64,000 nt of DNA from contig CBDESM010000003.1 in assembly GCA_965242485.1 (NCBI GenBank), positions 868,001 through 932,000 on the forward strand. Direction: 5' to 3'. Source of the stretch: CBDESM01 sp965242485. Its GTDB lineage: Bacteria; Chloroflexota; Dehalococcoidia; Bin125. A program made the position numbers and the translations under genes. Below, in pieces: positions 8,901 through 18,183 of this stretch; the first letter of the stretch is position 1; the number at the start of each line of letters is the position of its first letter. The notes below the pieces were generated by a model. The model saw nothing but the letters and a program-made list of their open reading frames with translations. It was not told where the DNA came from and searched no databases.

Positions 8901-9869
8901 ATGACCGCCCAGAGCGCCGACGCCGGCCCCATCGCCGACCTCTTCCGCGAGATTCTCCCGCTGGTCGAGTTCGACGCTTCCGTCGACAAGGGCGGCGACG
9001 CCGTCCTCGTCGTCCCCGCCGCGGACCTCCACGAGGTGCTCCAGCGCGCCCGCGACGACTCCCGCACCGCGATGGACATGCTCCGCAACATGACCGCCGT
9101 CGACTGGGCCGACGACGGCCTCGAAGTCGTCTACCACCTCTACTCCGTCGAGCACCGCCACGCCGCCACGATCAAGGCCAAGCTGCCGTCCGAGGGCGCG
9201 ATCGTCGACACCGTCACCGACCTCTACGCGATCGCCGACTGGGCCGAGCGCGAATGCGGCGAGATGTTCGGCATCGGCTTCCGCGGCCACCCCGACCCGC
9301 GCAACCTGCTGCTCGACGAAGACCTCGACATCCACCCGCTGCGCAAGAGCCACCCGCTCGCGCCGATCGAGATCGAACAGGGCGTCGACGTCGAGTTCTT
9401 CACCAAGCAGTTCCCGCCCGAAGAGCCCGTCCGCCCGCAGGAGAAGGAGCCGGAGGAGGCCGCGGCGCGGCCGGCCCGCAAGCCGGACTCCGAACTGACC
9501 GAGGAAGAGCGCGAGGCGCGCCGGGCCGAGCAGGCCGAACGGGTCAAGGCCGCCCGCGAACTCGCCGCCAAGCGCCGCGCCGAACGCGCCGCCGGCGCGC
9601 CCCCCGCCGGCGCCCCCCGCAAGGAAGGCGCGGCCCCGCCGCCCGCGCCTGCAGCCGCCGCTTCCGCGCCCGCGGCCGCCGAAGCGGCGCCCGCCGCGCC
9701 CACGGCTCCGGCGGCCGACCGGCCTCCCGCCCCGCCGCCGCCCGAATTGCCCGCCATCCCCGATGCCGAAGAGGACCCCGAAGGCCGCGCCGCCGCGCAG
9801 GCCGAGCGCGTCCGCCTCGGCCGCGAACTCGCCGCGGCCCGCCGCAAGCAACTGGCAGGGGGCGGCTGA
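8901..9869 (+). CDS. nuoC: NADH-quinone oxidoreductase subunit C with long C-terminal extension
   Basis: The first 165 or so residues are a standard NuoC/30-kDa domain, marked by ERECGEMFGIGFRGHPDP followed by RNLLLDED. NuoC usually ends soon after the PLRK motif, but this protein continues for another 150 residues. The extension is Glu/Arg/Ala-rich, then Pro/Ala-rich. It contains two copies of a charged helix: QAERVKAARELAAKRR (about residues 210-226) and QAERVRLGRELAAARRK (about 298-315). The extension is not an artefact of a missed stop, because nuoD starts exactly at its stop (TGATG). The tail may bind a partner or another complex I subunit; this is inference. Confidence 0.93.
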   Translation: MTAQSADAGPIADLFREILPLVEFDASVDKGGDAVLVVPAADLHEVLQRARDDSRTAMDMLRNMTAVDWADDGLEVVYHLYSVEHRHAATIKAKLPSEGAIVDTVTDLYAIADWAERECGEMFGIGFRGHPDPRNLLLDEDLDIHPLRKSHPLAPIEIEQGVDVEFFTKQFPPEEPVRPQEKEPEEAAARPARKPDSELTEEEREARRAEQAERVKAARELAAKRRAERAAGAPPAGAPRKEGAAPPPAPAAAASAPAAAEAAPAAPTAPAADRPPAPPPPELPAIPDAEEDPEGRAAAQAERVRLGRELAAARRKQLAGGG

Positions 9870-11032
9870 TGGCCACGCAGACCTTCGAAGGCGAAATCCT
9901 CACCGAACCGGTCGTCGTCGAGCGCGAGTTCGAAACGGTCGACATGAACATCAACATCGGCCCCCAGCACCCCGCCACCCACGGCGTCTTCCGCATGGTG
10001 CTCACCGTCGACGGCGAAATCGTCAAGGACGCCATCCCCTACATCGGCTACATGCACCGCGGCGGCGAGAAGCTCTCCGAAAGCCTCGACTACCGCGGCG
10101 CGCTCGGCTATCAGGACCGCACCGACTACCTCGCCGCCTTCAACTCCGAATGGGTCTACTGCAACGCCGTCGAGCGCCTCGCCGGCATCGAAGTGCCCGA
10201 ACGCGCCGAATACGTCCGCCTGATCCTCTCCGAGTTCAACCGGATCATGTCCCACTTCATGTTCATGGGCGCGTTCGGCACCGATGTCGGCTACTTCGGC
10301 ACCGCCTTCACTTGGACCTTCAAGGAGCGCGAGCGCATCCAGGACCTCTTCGAGGCCGTCTGCGGCGACCGCATCATGTACAACTATTTCCGCGTCGGCG
10401 GCCTCGCTTGGGAACCCCACGAGACCTTCGTCGAGGACTCCCATTGGGTGCTCGACCAAGTCGAGCAGGGCATCTCCGACGTCGACGAGCTGATGACCAA
10501 CAACGAGGTCTTCGTCGCCCGCTGCCGCGACATCGGCGTCCTCTCGGCCCAAGAAGCGATCTCCTACGGCGTCACCGGCCCGATGCTGCGCGCCTCCGGC
10601 GTCCCCTTCGACCTCCGCGTCGACGAGCCCTACTCGATCTACGACCGCTTCTACTGGGAAATCCCCGTCGGCGAGCGCGGCGACGTCTACGACCGCTACC
10701 TCGTCCGCCTCGAAGAGATGAAGCAGTCGGTCACGATCCTGCGCCAAGCGCTCGAGCAGATGCCCACCTCGGGGCCGATCCTGCCCGAGCGCCTGCCGCC
10801 GCGGCTGCGTCCCGAGCCGGGCGAGATCTACATGCGGCAGGAGAACCCGCGCGGCGAATACGGCATCTACATGGTCTCCGACGGGACCGACAAGCCCTGG
10901 CGCGTGAAGATGCGCTCGCCCTGCTTCCACAACCTCTCCTCGCTCAAGCCCCAGGTGCTCGGCACCTACCTCGCCGACGCCGTCGTCGCGCTCGGCTCCA
11001 TCGACATCGTCCTCTGCGAAGTGGACCGCTGA
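9869..11032 (+). CDS. nuoD: NADH-quinone oxidoreductase subunit D
   Basis: 49-kDa subunit that forms the quinone-binding cavity with NuoB. Typical motifs are INIGPQHPATHGVFR (quinone site His region, about residues 28-42), GYMHRGGEKLSE, and the C-terminal PCFHNLSSL plus SIDIVLCEVDR. The hydrogenase-type nickel cysteines are absent, as expected for complex I. The start overlaps the nuoC stop by one base. 387 residues is normal. Confidence 0.97.
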   Translation: MATQTFEGEILTEPVVVEREFETVDMNINIGPQHPATHGVFRMVLTVDGEIVKDAIPYIGYMHRGGEKLSESLDYRGALGYQDRTDYLAAFNSEWVYCNAVERLAGIEVPERAEYVRLILSEFNRIMSHFMFMGAFGTDVGYFGTAFTWTFKERERIQDLFEAVCGDRIMYNYFRVGGLAWEPHETFVEDSHWVLDQVEQGISDVDELMTNNEVFVARCRDIGVLSAQEAISYGVTGPMLRASGVPFDLRVDEPYSIYDRFYWEIPVGERGDVYDRYLVRLEEMKQSVTILRQALEQMPTSGPILPERLPPRLRPEPGEIYMRQENPRGEYGIYMVSDGTDKPWRVKMRSPCFHNLSSLKPQVLGTYLADAVVALGSIDIVLCEVDR

Positions 11033-11035
11033 GCC

Positions 11036-12259
11036 ATGCCCGACCTGGTCCTCACCGAGTTCGCCGGCGTCAACCTCCCCGCTTGGGTGGACGCCGCGAT
11101 CCGGATCGTGATCATCACCGGCCTGATGACGCTCAACGCCTTCGCGCTGATCTACCTCGAGCGCAAGGTGCTCGCCCGCTTCCAGGCCCGCGTCGGCCCC
11201 ACCCGCACCGGCCCGATCGGGATGCTCCAGTCCATCGCCGACGCGCTCAAGCTGCTGACCAAGGAAGACGTGCGCCCGGCCACCGCCGACCGCTGGGCCT
11301 TCGAGCTCGCGCCCTTCATCGCCTTCGTCCCGATCTTCCTGATCTTCGTCCCGATCCCCTTCACCGAATCCTGGTTCATCCGCGACCTCAACCTCGGCCT
11401 GCTCTACGTCTTCGGCGTGCTCGGCCTCAACATCGTCGGCGTCGTCATGGCCGGCTGGGGCTCCGACAACAAGTACGCCCTGCTCGGCGCCGTCCGCGCC
11501 GCCGCCCAGGCCATCTCCTACGAAATCCCGATGCTGCTCGTGGTCGTCGGCGTCGTCATGGTCGCCGCCTCGCGGATGGGCGTGGACGGCGACGTCTCCT
11601 TCGCCGGCTCGCTCAACTCCATCGTCGGCGATCAGGAGACCACTCCCTACATCCTGCTCCAGCCGCTCGGCTTCGCGATCTTCCTGATCGGCGCGCTGGC
11701 CGAACTGCACCGCCCGCCCTTCGACATGCCCATCGCCGAATCGGAAGTCGTCGGCGGCTACTTCGTCGAATACTCCGGCATCCGCTGGAGCATGTTCTTC
11801 CTCGGCGAATACACCGCCCTCTTCCTGATGGTGATGCTGACCTCGACCATCTTCCTCGGCGGCTGGAACTGGCCCTTCGGCGAATCCGTCGGGATCGGCT
11901 GGCAGGTCGTGCTGACGCTGGTCAAAACCTCGTTCATGATCGGCCTGCTCTTCGCCTCGCGCGCCCTCTTCCCCCGCCTCCGCATCGACCAGCTGATGTC
12001 CTTCTCCTGGAAGGTGCTGCTGCCCTTCGCCATCGTCCAGGTCATCGCCAACGGCATCATCATGGCCTACGGCGGCGGCGACTGGATCGTCGGCCTCGTC
12101 TCCTTCGCGCTGCTGCTCGCCCTCTCCGGGCTCGTCTTCTACCTGATGCGCTCCAAGCAGGGCGCGGCCGCCGGCACCGTCACCTCCGTGCCCGCCCGCC
12201 CGCGCATCATCACCGCGCCCGAAGCCGCCGTCGTCGAGCCGGCCGGAGGGAGCGACTGA
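11036..12259 (+). CDS. nuoH: NADH-quinone oxidoreductase subunit H
   Basis: Membrane subunit that connects the quinone site to the proton-pumping arm. Conserved sequences include ERKVLARFQARVGPTRTGP (first cytoplasmic loop), SYEIPMLL and LHRPPFDMPIAESEVVGGY with the acidic residues of the E-channel. Around eight to nine hydrophobic helices are visible. The protein is longer than usual (407 residues) because of an Ala/Pro-rich tail after the last helix. nuoI commonly follows in other operons, but here nuoJ begins on the last base of the stop. Confidence 0.96.
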   Translation: MPDLVLTEFAGVNLPAWVDAAIRIVIITGLMTLNAFALIYLERKVLARFQARVGPTRTGPIGMLQSIADALKLLTKEDVRPATADRWAFELAPFIAFVPIFLIFVPIPFTESWFIRDLNLGLLYVFGVLGLNIVGVVMAGWGSDNKYALLGAVRAAAQAISYEIPMLLVVVGVVMVAASRMGVDGDVSFAGSLNSIVGDQETTPYILLQPLGFAIFLIGALAELHRPPFDMPIAESEVVGGYFVEYSGIRWSMFFLGEYTALFLMVMLTSTIFLGGWNWPFGESVGIGWQVVLTLVKTSFMIGLLFASRALFPRLRIDQLMSFSWKVLLPFAIVQVIANGIIMAYGGGDWIVGLVSFALLLALSGLVFYLMRSKQGAAAGTVTSVPARPRIITAPEAAVVEPAGGSD

Positions 12260-12768
12260 TGGACGGAGTCACCGCCACCCAGGTCGTCTTCTGGATCCTC
12301 GCCGTGATCATGCTGCTCTCCGCGCTCGGCGTCGTCACCGCCGGCAACATCGTCTACGCCGCCCTCTTCTTCATCGCCGCCCTCGCCGGCGTCGCCGGCA
12401 TCTACCTGATCCTCACGGTCGAGTTCATCGCCCTCGTGCAGCTGCTCGTCTACGGCTCCGCCGTCGTGATCCTGATCCTCTTCGCGCTGATGCTGACCCG
12501 CGCCCGCGAGCGCCCCCAGGCCCTCTTCGGCAAGACCCGCCCGCTCGGCATCATCGCCTCCCTTGCCCTGCTCGCCGCCCTCGTCGGCGGCGTCGTCGCC
12601 ACCGCCTGGTTCGAGCCCGCCAACGGCGTCGTCCAGCCCGTCGGCCTGCGCGAGATCGGCGACGTCATCTTCACCGTCTGGATCGTCCCCTTCATCATCG
12701 TCGGCGTGCTGCTCTCGATCGCGCTCGACGGCGCCATCATGCTCGCCGGACCGGACGAGGATTCCTAG
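12259..12768 (+). CDS. nuoJ: NADH-quinone oxidoreductase subunit J
   Basis: 169-residue membrane subunit with five predicted helices. The motif FIALVQLLVYGSAVVILILFALMLT is split by the family's conserved tyrosine and pi-bulge region and identifies NuoJ. The ATG overlaps the nuoH stop by one base (TGATG), which leaves no room for nuoI. The C-terminus is a short acidic tail. Confidence 0.94.
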   Translation: MDGVTATQVVFWILAVIMLLSALGVVTAGNIVYAALFFIAALAGVAGIYLILTVEFIALVQLLVYGSAVVILILFALMLTRARERPQALFGKTRPLGIIASLALLAALVGGVVATAWFEPANGVVQPVGLREIGDVIFTVWIVPFIIVGVLLSIALDGAIMLAGPDEDS

Positions 12769-12771
12769 CCG

Positions 12772-13086
12772 ATGCCGCCCCTCGAACACGTCCTCGTGGT
12801 CAACGCGATCCTCTTCGCCATCGGCGCGATGGGCGTCCTCACCCGCCGCAACGCCGTCCTGATCCTGCTCTCCGTCGAGCTGATGCTCAACGCCGTCAGC
12901 CTCAACCTCGTCGCCTTCGCCGTCTACGGACGGGTCGAGTTCGGCAACATCACCGGCATCGTCTTCGCCTTCTTCATCATCGTCATCGCCGCCGCCGAAG
13001 TCGCCCTCGCCCTCGGCATCGTCGTCCGCACCTTCCGCAACCGCGCCACCGCCAACGTCGACGAAGTGAACCTGCTCAAATGGTGA
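12772..13086 (+). CDS. nuoK: NADH-quinone oxidoreductase subunit K
   Basis: 104-residue, three-helix subunit related to MrpC. It carries the two conserved membrane glutamates, in LLSVELMLNAVSLN and in AAAEVALALGI, which form part of the proton pathway. It starts three bases after the nuoJ stop. A 52-base spacer separates it from nuoL. Confidence 0.95.
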   Translation: MPPLEHVLVVNAILFAIGAMGVLTRRNAVLILLSVELMLNAVSLNLVAFAVYGRVEFGNITGIVFAFFIIVIAAAEVALALGIVVRTFRNRATANVDEVNLLKW

Positions 13087-13138
13087 CCCTCATGCCGGCC
13101 CCCGCGCGCTCCGCGGCCACGCGAAAGGCGGCCGCCTG

Positions 13139-15073
13139 ATGTATTGGGCCGAACACGCCTGGATCCTGCCCGCGATCCCCGCGATCGCCTTCATCGTCCT
13201 CTTCACGATCGGGCGCAAGCTCCCGCGCGGCGGCGACTTCATCTCCGTCGGCTCCGCCCTCGCCGTCTTCATCCTCTTCTTCTTCGTGCTCGAATCCCAC
13301 CTCGACATCCTCGGCGCCGGCCTCGGCGGCATCGCCAACGCCGGCACCGACTGGATCCAATTCGACGGCTTCCTCGTCCGCCTCGGCTTCACCGTCGATT
13401 CCATCGCCGTCGTCATGGTCTTCGTCGTCTCCACCGTCGCCCTGATGGTCAACCTCTACTCGACCGGCTACATGCGCCACCACGGCACGCCCGAACCCCG
13501 CTACTGGTGGTACTTCGCCGTCCTCTCCCTCTTCGTCTCGGCGATGCTCACCCTCGTCCTCGCCGACAACCTCCTGCTCATGTTCGTCGCCTGGGAGGGC
13601 GTCGGCCTCTGCTCCTTCCTCCTGATCGGCTTCTACCACGAGAAGCGCTCCGCCGTCGAAGCGGCCAAGAAGGCGTTCGTTACCACCCGCTTCGGCGACG
13701 TCGGCATGTTCATCGGCATCATCCTCTTCTGGCGCGCCACCGGCTCCTTCGACATCTCCGAGATCATCGCCGCCGCCGAGGCCGGCCGCGTCAACGACCT
13801 CCCCCAGGTGATGTCCGACGGCTACCTCACGCTCTCGACCCTGATGCTCTTCCTCGGCGCGGCCGGCAAGAGCGCGCAGGTCCCCTTCCACGTCTGGCTG
13901 CCCGACGCGATGGAGGGCCCGACCCCCGTCAGCGCCCTGATCCACGCCGCCACGATGGTCGTCGCCGGCGTCTACCTCGTCGCCCGCCTGCTGCCCGTCT
14001 TCGAGGTCGCCCCCGGCGCCTCCAACGTCGTGCTCGGCGCCGGCCTCGCCACCGCGCTCCTCGCCGGCGTGATGGCCCTCGCCCAGAACGACATCAAGCG
14101 CGTCCTCGCCTATTCCACCGTCTCCCAGCTCGGCTTCATGTTCGTCGCCTTGGGGGTCGGCGCGGTCGGCGTCGCGATGTTCCACCTGCTCACCCACGCC
14201 TTCTTCAAGGCCTGCCTCTTCCTCGGCTCCGGCTCCGTGATCCACATGACCGAAGAGCAGGACGCCCGCCGGCTCGGCGGACTCTGGTGGCGCATGCCCG
14301 TCACCGCGACCACCTTCATCGTCTCCTCCGTCGCGCTCGCCGGCATCCCGCCGCTCTCCGGCTTCTTCAGCAAGGACGAGATCTTCCACGCCGTGCTCGG
14401 CAACGCCAACATCGCCGTCGCCATCCTGCTCGGCCTCGCCGCCTTCCTCTCCGCGCTCTACATGGCCCGCCTCGTGATCATCACCTTCTTCGGCCCGCCC
14501 AAGGTCCTCGCCGTGATCCGCCGCGCCCGCGAGGCCGAGCCGATCATGCTGATCCCCCTCGTCTTCCTCACCGTCCTCACCTTCCTCGTCGGCTTCTTCG
14601 TCTTCGACCAAGTCGGCGACGCCTTCGGCTTCCCCGGCGGGATCAACTCCTACATCTACTTCCCCGAGCCCGAAGAGTTCCACTTCAGCAACATCATCGC
14701 CGGCGTCACCGGCCTCATCTCCGTGCTCGGCTTCGGAACCGCCTGGTGGTTCTTCTGGGGCCGCAACTCCGGCCGCGCCGCCGCGATCCGCGCCCGCCAG
14801 CCCCAGCTCGCCTCGCTGGTCGAGAACAAGTTCTACTTCGACGAGGCCTACCAGTGGGCGATCGACCGCGCCGTCCTCCCGCTCGCCCGCACCGTCGCCT
14901 GGTTCGACCGCATGGTCGTCAACGACACCGGCATCAACGCCCCGGCCGACGCCACCCGCACGGCCGCCTCCTGGCTCAAGCACCATGTCACCGGACGGAT
15001 CCCCGACTACGCGCTGCTGATGGTGATCGGCGTCGCCGTGGCCGGCGGGCTCGCGTTCCTGCTGCGCGGATGA
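13139..15073 (+). CDS. nuoL: NADH-quinone oxidoreductase subunit L
   Basis: Largest antiporter-like proton-pumping subunit, 644 residues with many transmembrane helices and the C-terminal lateral helix. Key motifs are LFVAWEGVGLCSFLLIGF (conserved Glu), KSAQVPFHVWLPDAMEGPTPVSALIHAATMV (pump lysine region) and LAQNDIKRVLAYSTVSQLGFM. A long antisense reading frame over nuoL-M reflects GC-rich codon structure and is not a gene. Confidence 0.97.
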   Translation: MYWAEHAWILPAIPAIAFIVLFTIGRKLPRGGDFISVGSALAVFILFFFVLESHLDILGAGLGGIANAGTDWIQFDGFLVRLGFTVDSIAVVMVFVVSTVALMVNLYSTGYMRHHGTPEPRYWWYFAVLSLFVSAMLTLVLADNLLLMFVAWEGVGLCSFLLIGFYHEKRSAVEAAKKAFVTTRFGDVGMFIGIILFWRATGSFDISEIIAAAEAGRVNDLPQVMSDGYLTLSTLMLFLGAAGKSAQVPFHVWLPDAMEGPTPVSALIHAATMVVAGVYLVARLLPVFEVAPGASNVVLGAGLATALLAGVMALAQNDIKRVLAYSTVSQLGFMFVALGVGAVGVAMFHLLTHAFFKACLFLGSGSVIHMTEEQDARRLGGLWWRMPVTATTFIVSSVALAGIPPLSGFFSKDEIFHAVLGNANIAVAILLGLAAFLSALYMARLVIITFFGPPKVLAVIRRAREAEPIMLIPLVFLTVLTFLVGFFVFDQVGDAFGFPGGINSYIYFPEPEEFHFSNIIAGVTGLISVLGFGTAWWFFWGRNSGRAAAIRARQPQLASLVENKFYFDEAYQWAIDRAVLPLARTVAWFDRMVVNDTGINAPADATRTAASWLKHHVTGRIPDYALLMVIGVAVAGGLAFLLRG

Positions 15074-15085
15074 TCGGGGGCTGAC

Positions 15086-16603
15086 GTGGATGCCGGCGAA
15101 GTCCTGCTGACCCTCCTCCTCATCCCGGGCGGCGCGATGCTGCTCACCCTCTTCACGCCCTCGCGCCACGCCAGCGTCATCCGCTGGATCTCCCTCGCCG
15201 CCACCACCGCCACCCTCGTCATCTCCATCTACGTCTTCGCCGTCTACGACTACGGCCAGGGCGGCTACCAGTTCGACCTCCAGTACGGCTGGATCGAGAA
15301 CATCGCCTTCCTCGGCGAAAACGGCATCTCGCTCCACCTCGCCGTCGACGGCATCGCCGCCCCGCTGGTCCTGCTCAACGGCCTCGTCGGCTTCGCCGGC
15401 GTGCTCGTCTCCTGGAAAATCCAGTACCGCGTCAAGGACTTCTTCATCCTCTTCCTCGCCCTCTTCACCGGCGTCTACGGCGTCTACATCGGCCAGGACC
15501 TCTTCTTCTGGTTCTTCGCCTACGAGCTCGCCGTCCTCCCGATGTACCTGCTGATCGTCTGCTGGGGCTCCACCAACAAGGAATACGGCGCGATGAAGCT
15601 GACCATGGTCCTGGTCGGCGGCTCCGTGCTGATCTTCATCGGCATCTTCGCCGTCTTCGCCGAGGCCGGCGCCGGCACCTTCGATATGGCCGTGCTGCGC
15701 GGAATCGAGTTCGACAAGGGCTTCGCCACCACCTTCTTCCCCTTCTTCATGCTCGGCTGCGGCATCCTCGCCGGCCTCTTCCCCTTCCATACCTGGTCGC
15801 CCGACGGCCATGTCGCCGCGCCCACCGCCGTCTCGATGCTCCACGCCGGCGTCCTGATGAAGCTCGGCGCGTTCGGCATCATCCGCCTCGGCATGGACAT
15901 CCTCCCCGCCGGCACCGACCTCTGGATGCCCGTCCTGCTCGTGCTCGGCGGCGTCGCCGCCGTCTACGGCGCGATCTCCGCCATCCACCAAACCGATCTC
16001 AAATTCGTGATCGGCTATTCCTCCGTCTCCCATATGGGCTTCGTCCTGATGGGCCTCGGCACGATGAACAACGTCGGCGTCAACGGCGCAGTGCTGCAAA
16101 TGTTCTCCCACGGCGTCATGACCGCCCTCTTCTTCGCCATGGTCGGCGCCGTCTACGACCAAGCCCATACCCGCGACATCCGCGTCTTCGGCGGGCTGAT
16201 CCGCAAAATGCCGCTGTTCGTGATCTTCTTCGGCATCGCCGGGCTCACCTCGCTCGGCCTGCCCGGCCTCTCCGGCTTCGTCGCCGAGTTCCACATCTTC
16301 GCCGGCACCATCGACGCCTTCCCGCTCTTCGCCGCGCTCGGCATCCTCTCCGCCGGCCTCACCGCCGTCTACGTCCTGCGGCTGATGGGCCGCGCCGCGC
16401 TCGGCCCCTTCAACCCCCGCTGGGAATCGCTCAAGGACATCTCCCGCAAGGAGGCCCTCGCCGGCATCGTCCTGATCGCGCCGATCATCGCCATGGGCAT
16501 CTGGCCCGACCCGTTCGTCGACCGCATCGCGCAATCCGTCGGCGAAATCCCGGGCGTTGAGGAGATCGGCGGCCTCTTCACCATCGGATTGGGCGGCGGC
16601 TGA
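15086..16603 (+). CDS. nuoM: NADH-quinone oxidoreductase subunit M
   Basis: Antiporter-like proton-pumping subunit of 505 residues. Diagnostic sequences are FFAYELAVLPMYLLI (essential Glu), FPFHTWSPDGHVAAPTAVSMLHAGVLMKLG and IHQTDLKFVIGYSSVSHMG. The start is GTG, 12 bases after the nuoL stop, and the stop overlaps the nuoN start by one base. Confidence 0.97.
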   Translation: MDAGEVLLTLLLIPGGAMLLTLFTPSRHASVIRWISLAATTATLVISIYVFAVYDYGQGGYQFDLQYGWIENIAFLGENGISLHLAVDGIAAPLVLLNGLVGFAGVLVSWKIQYRVKDFFILFLALFTGVYGVYIGQDLFFWFFAYELAVLPMYLLIVCWGSTNKEYGAMKLTMVLVGGSVLIFIGIFAVFAEAGAGTFDMAVLRGIEFDKGFATTFFPFFMLGCGILAGLFPFHTWSPDGHVAAPTAVSMLHAGVLMKLGAFGIIRLGMDILPAGTDLWMPVLLVLGGVAAVYGAISAIHQTDLKFVIGYSSVSHMGFVLMGLGTMNNVGVNGAVLQMFSHGVMTALFFAMVGAVYDQAHTRDIRVFGGLIRKMPLFVIFFGIAGLTSLGLPGLSGFVAEFHIFAGTIDAFPLFAALGILSAGLTAVYVLRLMGRAALGPFNPRWESLKDISRKEALAGIVLIAPIIAMGIWPDPFVDRIAQSVGEIPGVEEIGGLFTIGLGGG

Positions 16604-18162
16604 TGCTCGACCTTGAATACCAGCTGATCATCCCCGAACTCGTGATGGCCGGCCTCGCCGCGGCAATCGTCACCTGCGCGCTCGTCTTCCGCGGCGTCCG
16701 CCAGGAAGTCTGGGCCTACGCCACCGCCGGCGCGCTGCTGATCATCGCCGTCCTCACCGCCGTCTTCTACTGGGACACCAACGACGATTTCGCCAACGTC
16801 CTCGCCGTCGACCACTTCACCGTGCTCTTCCGCGTCTTCTTCCTCGGCATCGCCTTCTTCACCGTCCTCGCAGCCGTCAACTTCGCCGGCGAACGGCTCA
16901 AGAACCACGGCGAGTTCTACGGCCTGATCGTCTTCGCCACCTTGGGCATGATGCTGCTCGGCGCAGCCCGCGAGCTGCTCACCGCCTACATCGCGCTCGA
17001 ACTGCTCTCCTTCTCCTTCTACATCCTCGTCGGCTTCAACAAGCTCAACCCCTTCTCCAACGAAGGCTCGCTCAAGTACATGCTGCTCGGCGCATTCAGC
17101 TCCGCCCTGCTGCTCTACGGCATCAGCATGGTCTACGGCGTCACCGGCACCACGCTCTATTCCGGCATCGAGCCCGACGGCGTCGAAGCCGGCCGCAACA
17201 TCGCCGCCCAGCTCGGCAACTGGCTCGGCTTCGGCGACCCCGCCCTGCCCGATCCCGACGCGACCCGGCCCGGCCTGCTGATCGGCCTCGTCCTGATCAC
17301 CGCCGGGCTCGGCTTCAAGGTCTCCGCCGTCCCCTTCCACCAGTGGACGCCCGACGCCTACCAGGGCGCGCCGCTGCCGATCACCGCCTTCCTCAGCGCC
17401 GGCGGCAAGGCCGCGGCCTTCGCCTTCTTCCTCCGCCTCTACTCCGAAGCCTTCCTGCCCGCCGCCGCCGACTGGTCTTGGTTCGTCGCCATCCTCGCCG
17501 CCGTCACGATGATCGTCGGCAACCTGATGGCGCTCCAGCAGACCAACTTCAAGCGCCTCATGGCCTATTCCTCGATCTCGCAGGTCGGCTACCTGCTGGT
17601 CGGCATCGTCGCGCTCAACGCGGCCGACATCAACCAATCGCAGGAGGCCGCTTCCGCCCTCGTGCTGCACCTGATCGGCTACGTCGTCACCAACATCGCC
17701 GTCTTCGCCGCGATCATCGCCTTCTACAACCGCACCGGGCGCGACGATATCGTCGACGTCCGCGGCCTCGCCGAGCGCCAGCCCTTCCTCGCCTTCGTCA
17801 TCGCCGCCAGCCTGTTCTCGCTCGCCGGGATGCCGCTCTTCGCCGGCTTCGCGACCAAATTCATCATCTTCCAGGCCGCCTTCAACAACGGCTACCTCTG
17901 GCTCGGCGCGGTCGGCGTCACCGCCTCATTCGTCTCGCTCTACTACTACCTGATGGTGATCAAGCAGATGTACCTCTACGAACCCGAAGGCGAGGACCGC
18001 AAGCGGCTCAACGTCCCCATCCCCCACGCCGCGGCCTTGGTCGTCCTCGTCGCCGCCGTCCTCTTCATCGGCCTCTACCCCACGCCGCTCTTCGACGTCA
18101 TCCACAGCAGCACCGAATCCCTCTTCCAACAAGCCGCCACCCTCATCGCCGCCGCCCGTTGA
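16603..18162 (+). CDS. nuoN: NADH-quinone oxidoreductase subunit N
   Basis: Third antiporter-like subunit (519 residues) and last gene of the nuo operon. Motifs include YIALELLSFSFYILVGFNK, SAVPFHQWTPDAYQGAPLPITAFLSAGGKAA and LQQTNFKRLMAYSSISQVGYLLVG. It converges on the solute-binding protein gene with a 21-base gap, in which I see no clear terminator hairpin. Confidence 0.96.
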   Translation: MLDLEYQLIIPELVMAGLAAAIVTCALVFRGVRQEVWAYATAGALLIIAVLTAVFYWDTNDDFANVLAVDHFTVLFRVFFLGIAFFTVLAAVNFAGERLKNHGEFYGLIVFATLGMMLLGAARELLTAYIALELLSFSFYILVGFNKLNPFSNEGSLKYMLLGAFSSALLLYGISMVYGVTGTTLYSGIEPDGVEAGRNIAAQLGNWLGFGDPALPDPDATRPGLLIGLVLITAGLGFKVSAVPFHQWTPDAYQGAPLPITAFLSAGGKAAAFAFFLRLYSEAFLPAAADWSWFVAILAAVTMIVGNLMALQQTNFKRLMAYSSISQVGYLLVGIVALNAADINQSQEAASALVLHLIGYVVTNIAVFAAIIAFYNRTGRDDIVDVRGLAERQPFLAFVIAASLFSLAGMPLFAGFATKFIIFQAAFNNGYLWLGAVGVTASFVSLYYYLMVIKQMYLYEPEGEDRKRLNVPIPHAAALVVLVAAVLFIGLYPTPLFDVIHSSTESLFQQAATLIAAAR

Positions 18163-18183
18163 CGGAAACTCCGCCGCCCGCGC

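Noticed and set aside
9224..11710. Long minus-strand frame over nuoC, nuoD and nuoH
   Set aside because: Shadow of three real genes; the composition is acidic and repetitive.
12240..12290. nuoI hidden between nuoH and nuoJ
   Set aside because: The genes overlap by one base, and no CxxCxxCxxxCP ferredoxin motif occurs in any frame nearby.
13076..16534. Very long antisense reading frame over nuoL and nuoM (about 1150 residues)
   Set aside because: The product is low-complexity Asp/Glu/Gly-rich sequence with no domain, and the opposite strand carries unmistakable complex I genes. Such frames arise from GC-rich third codon positions.
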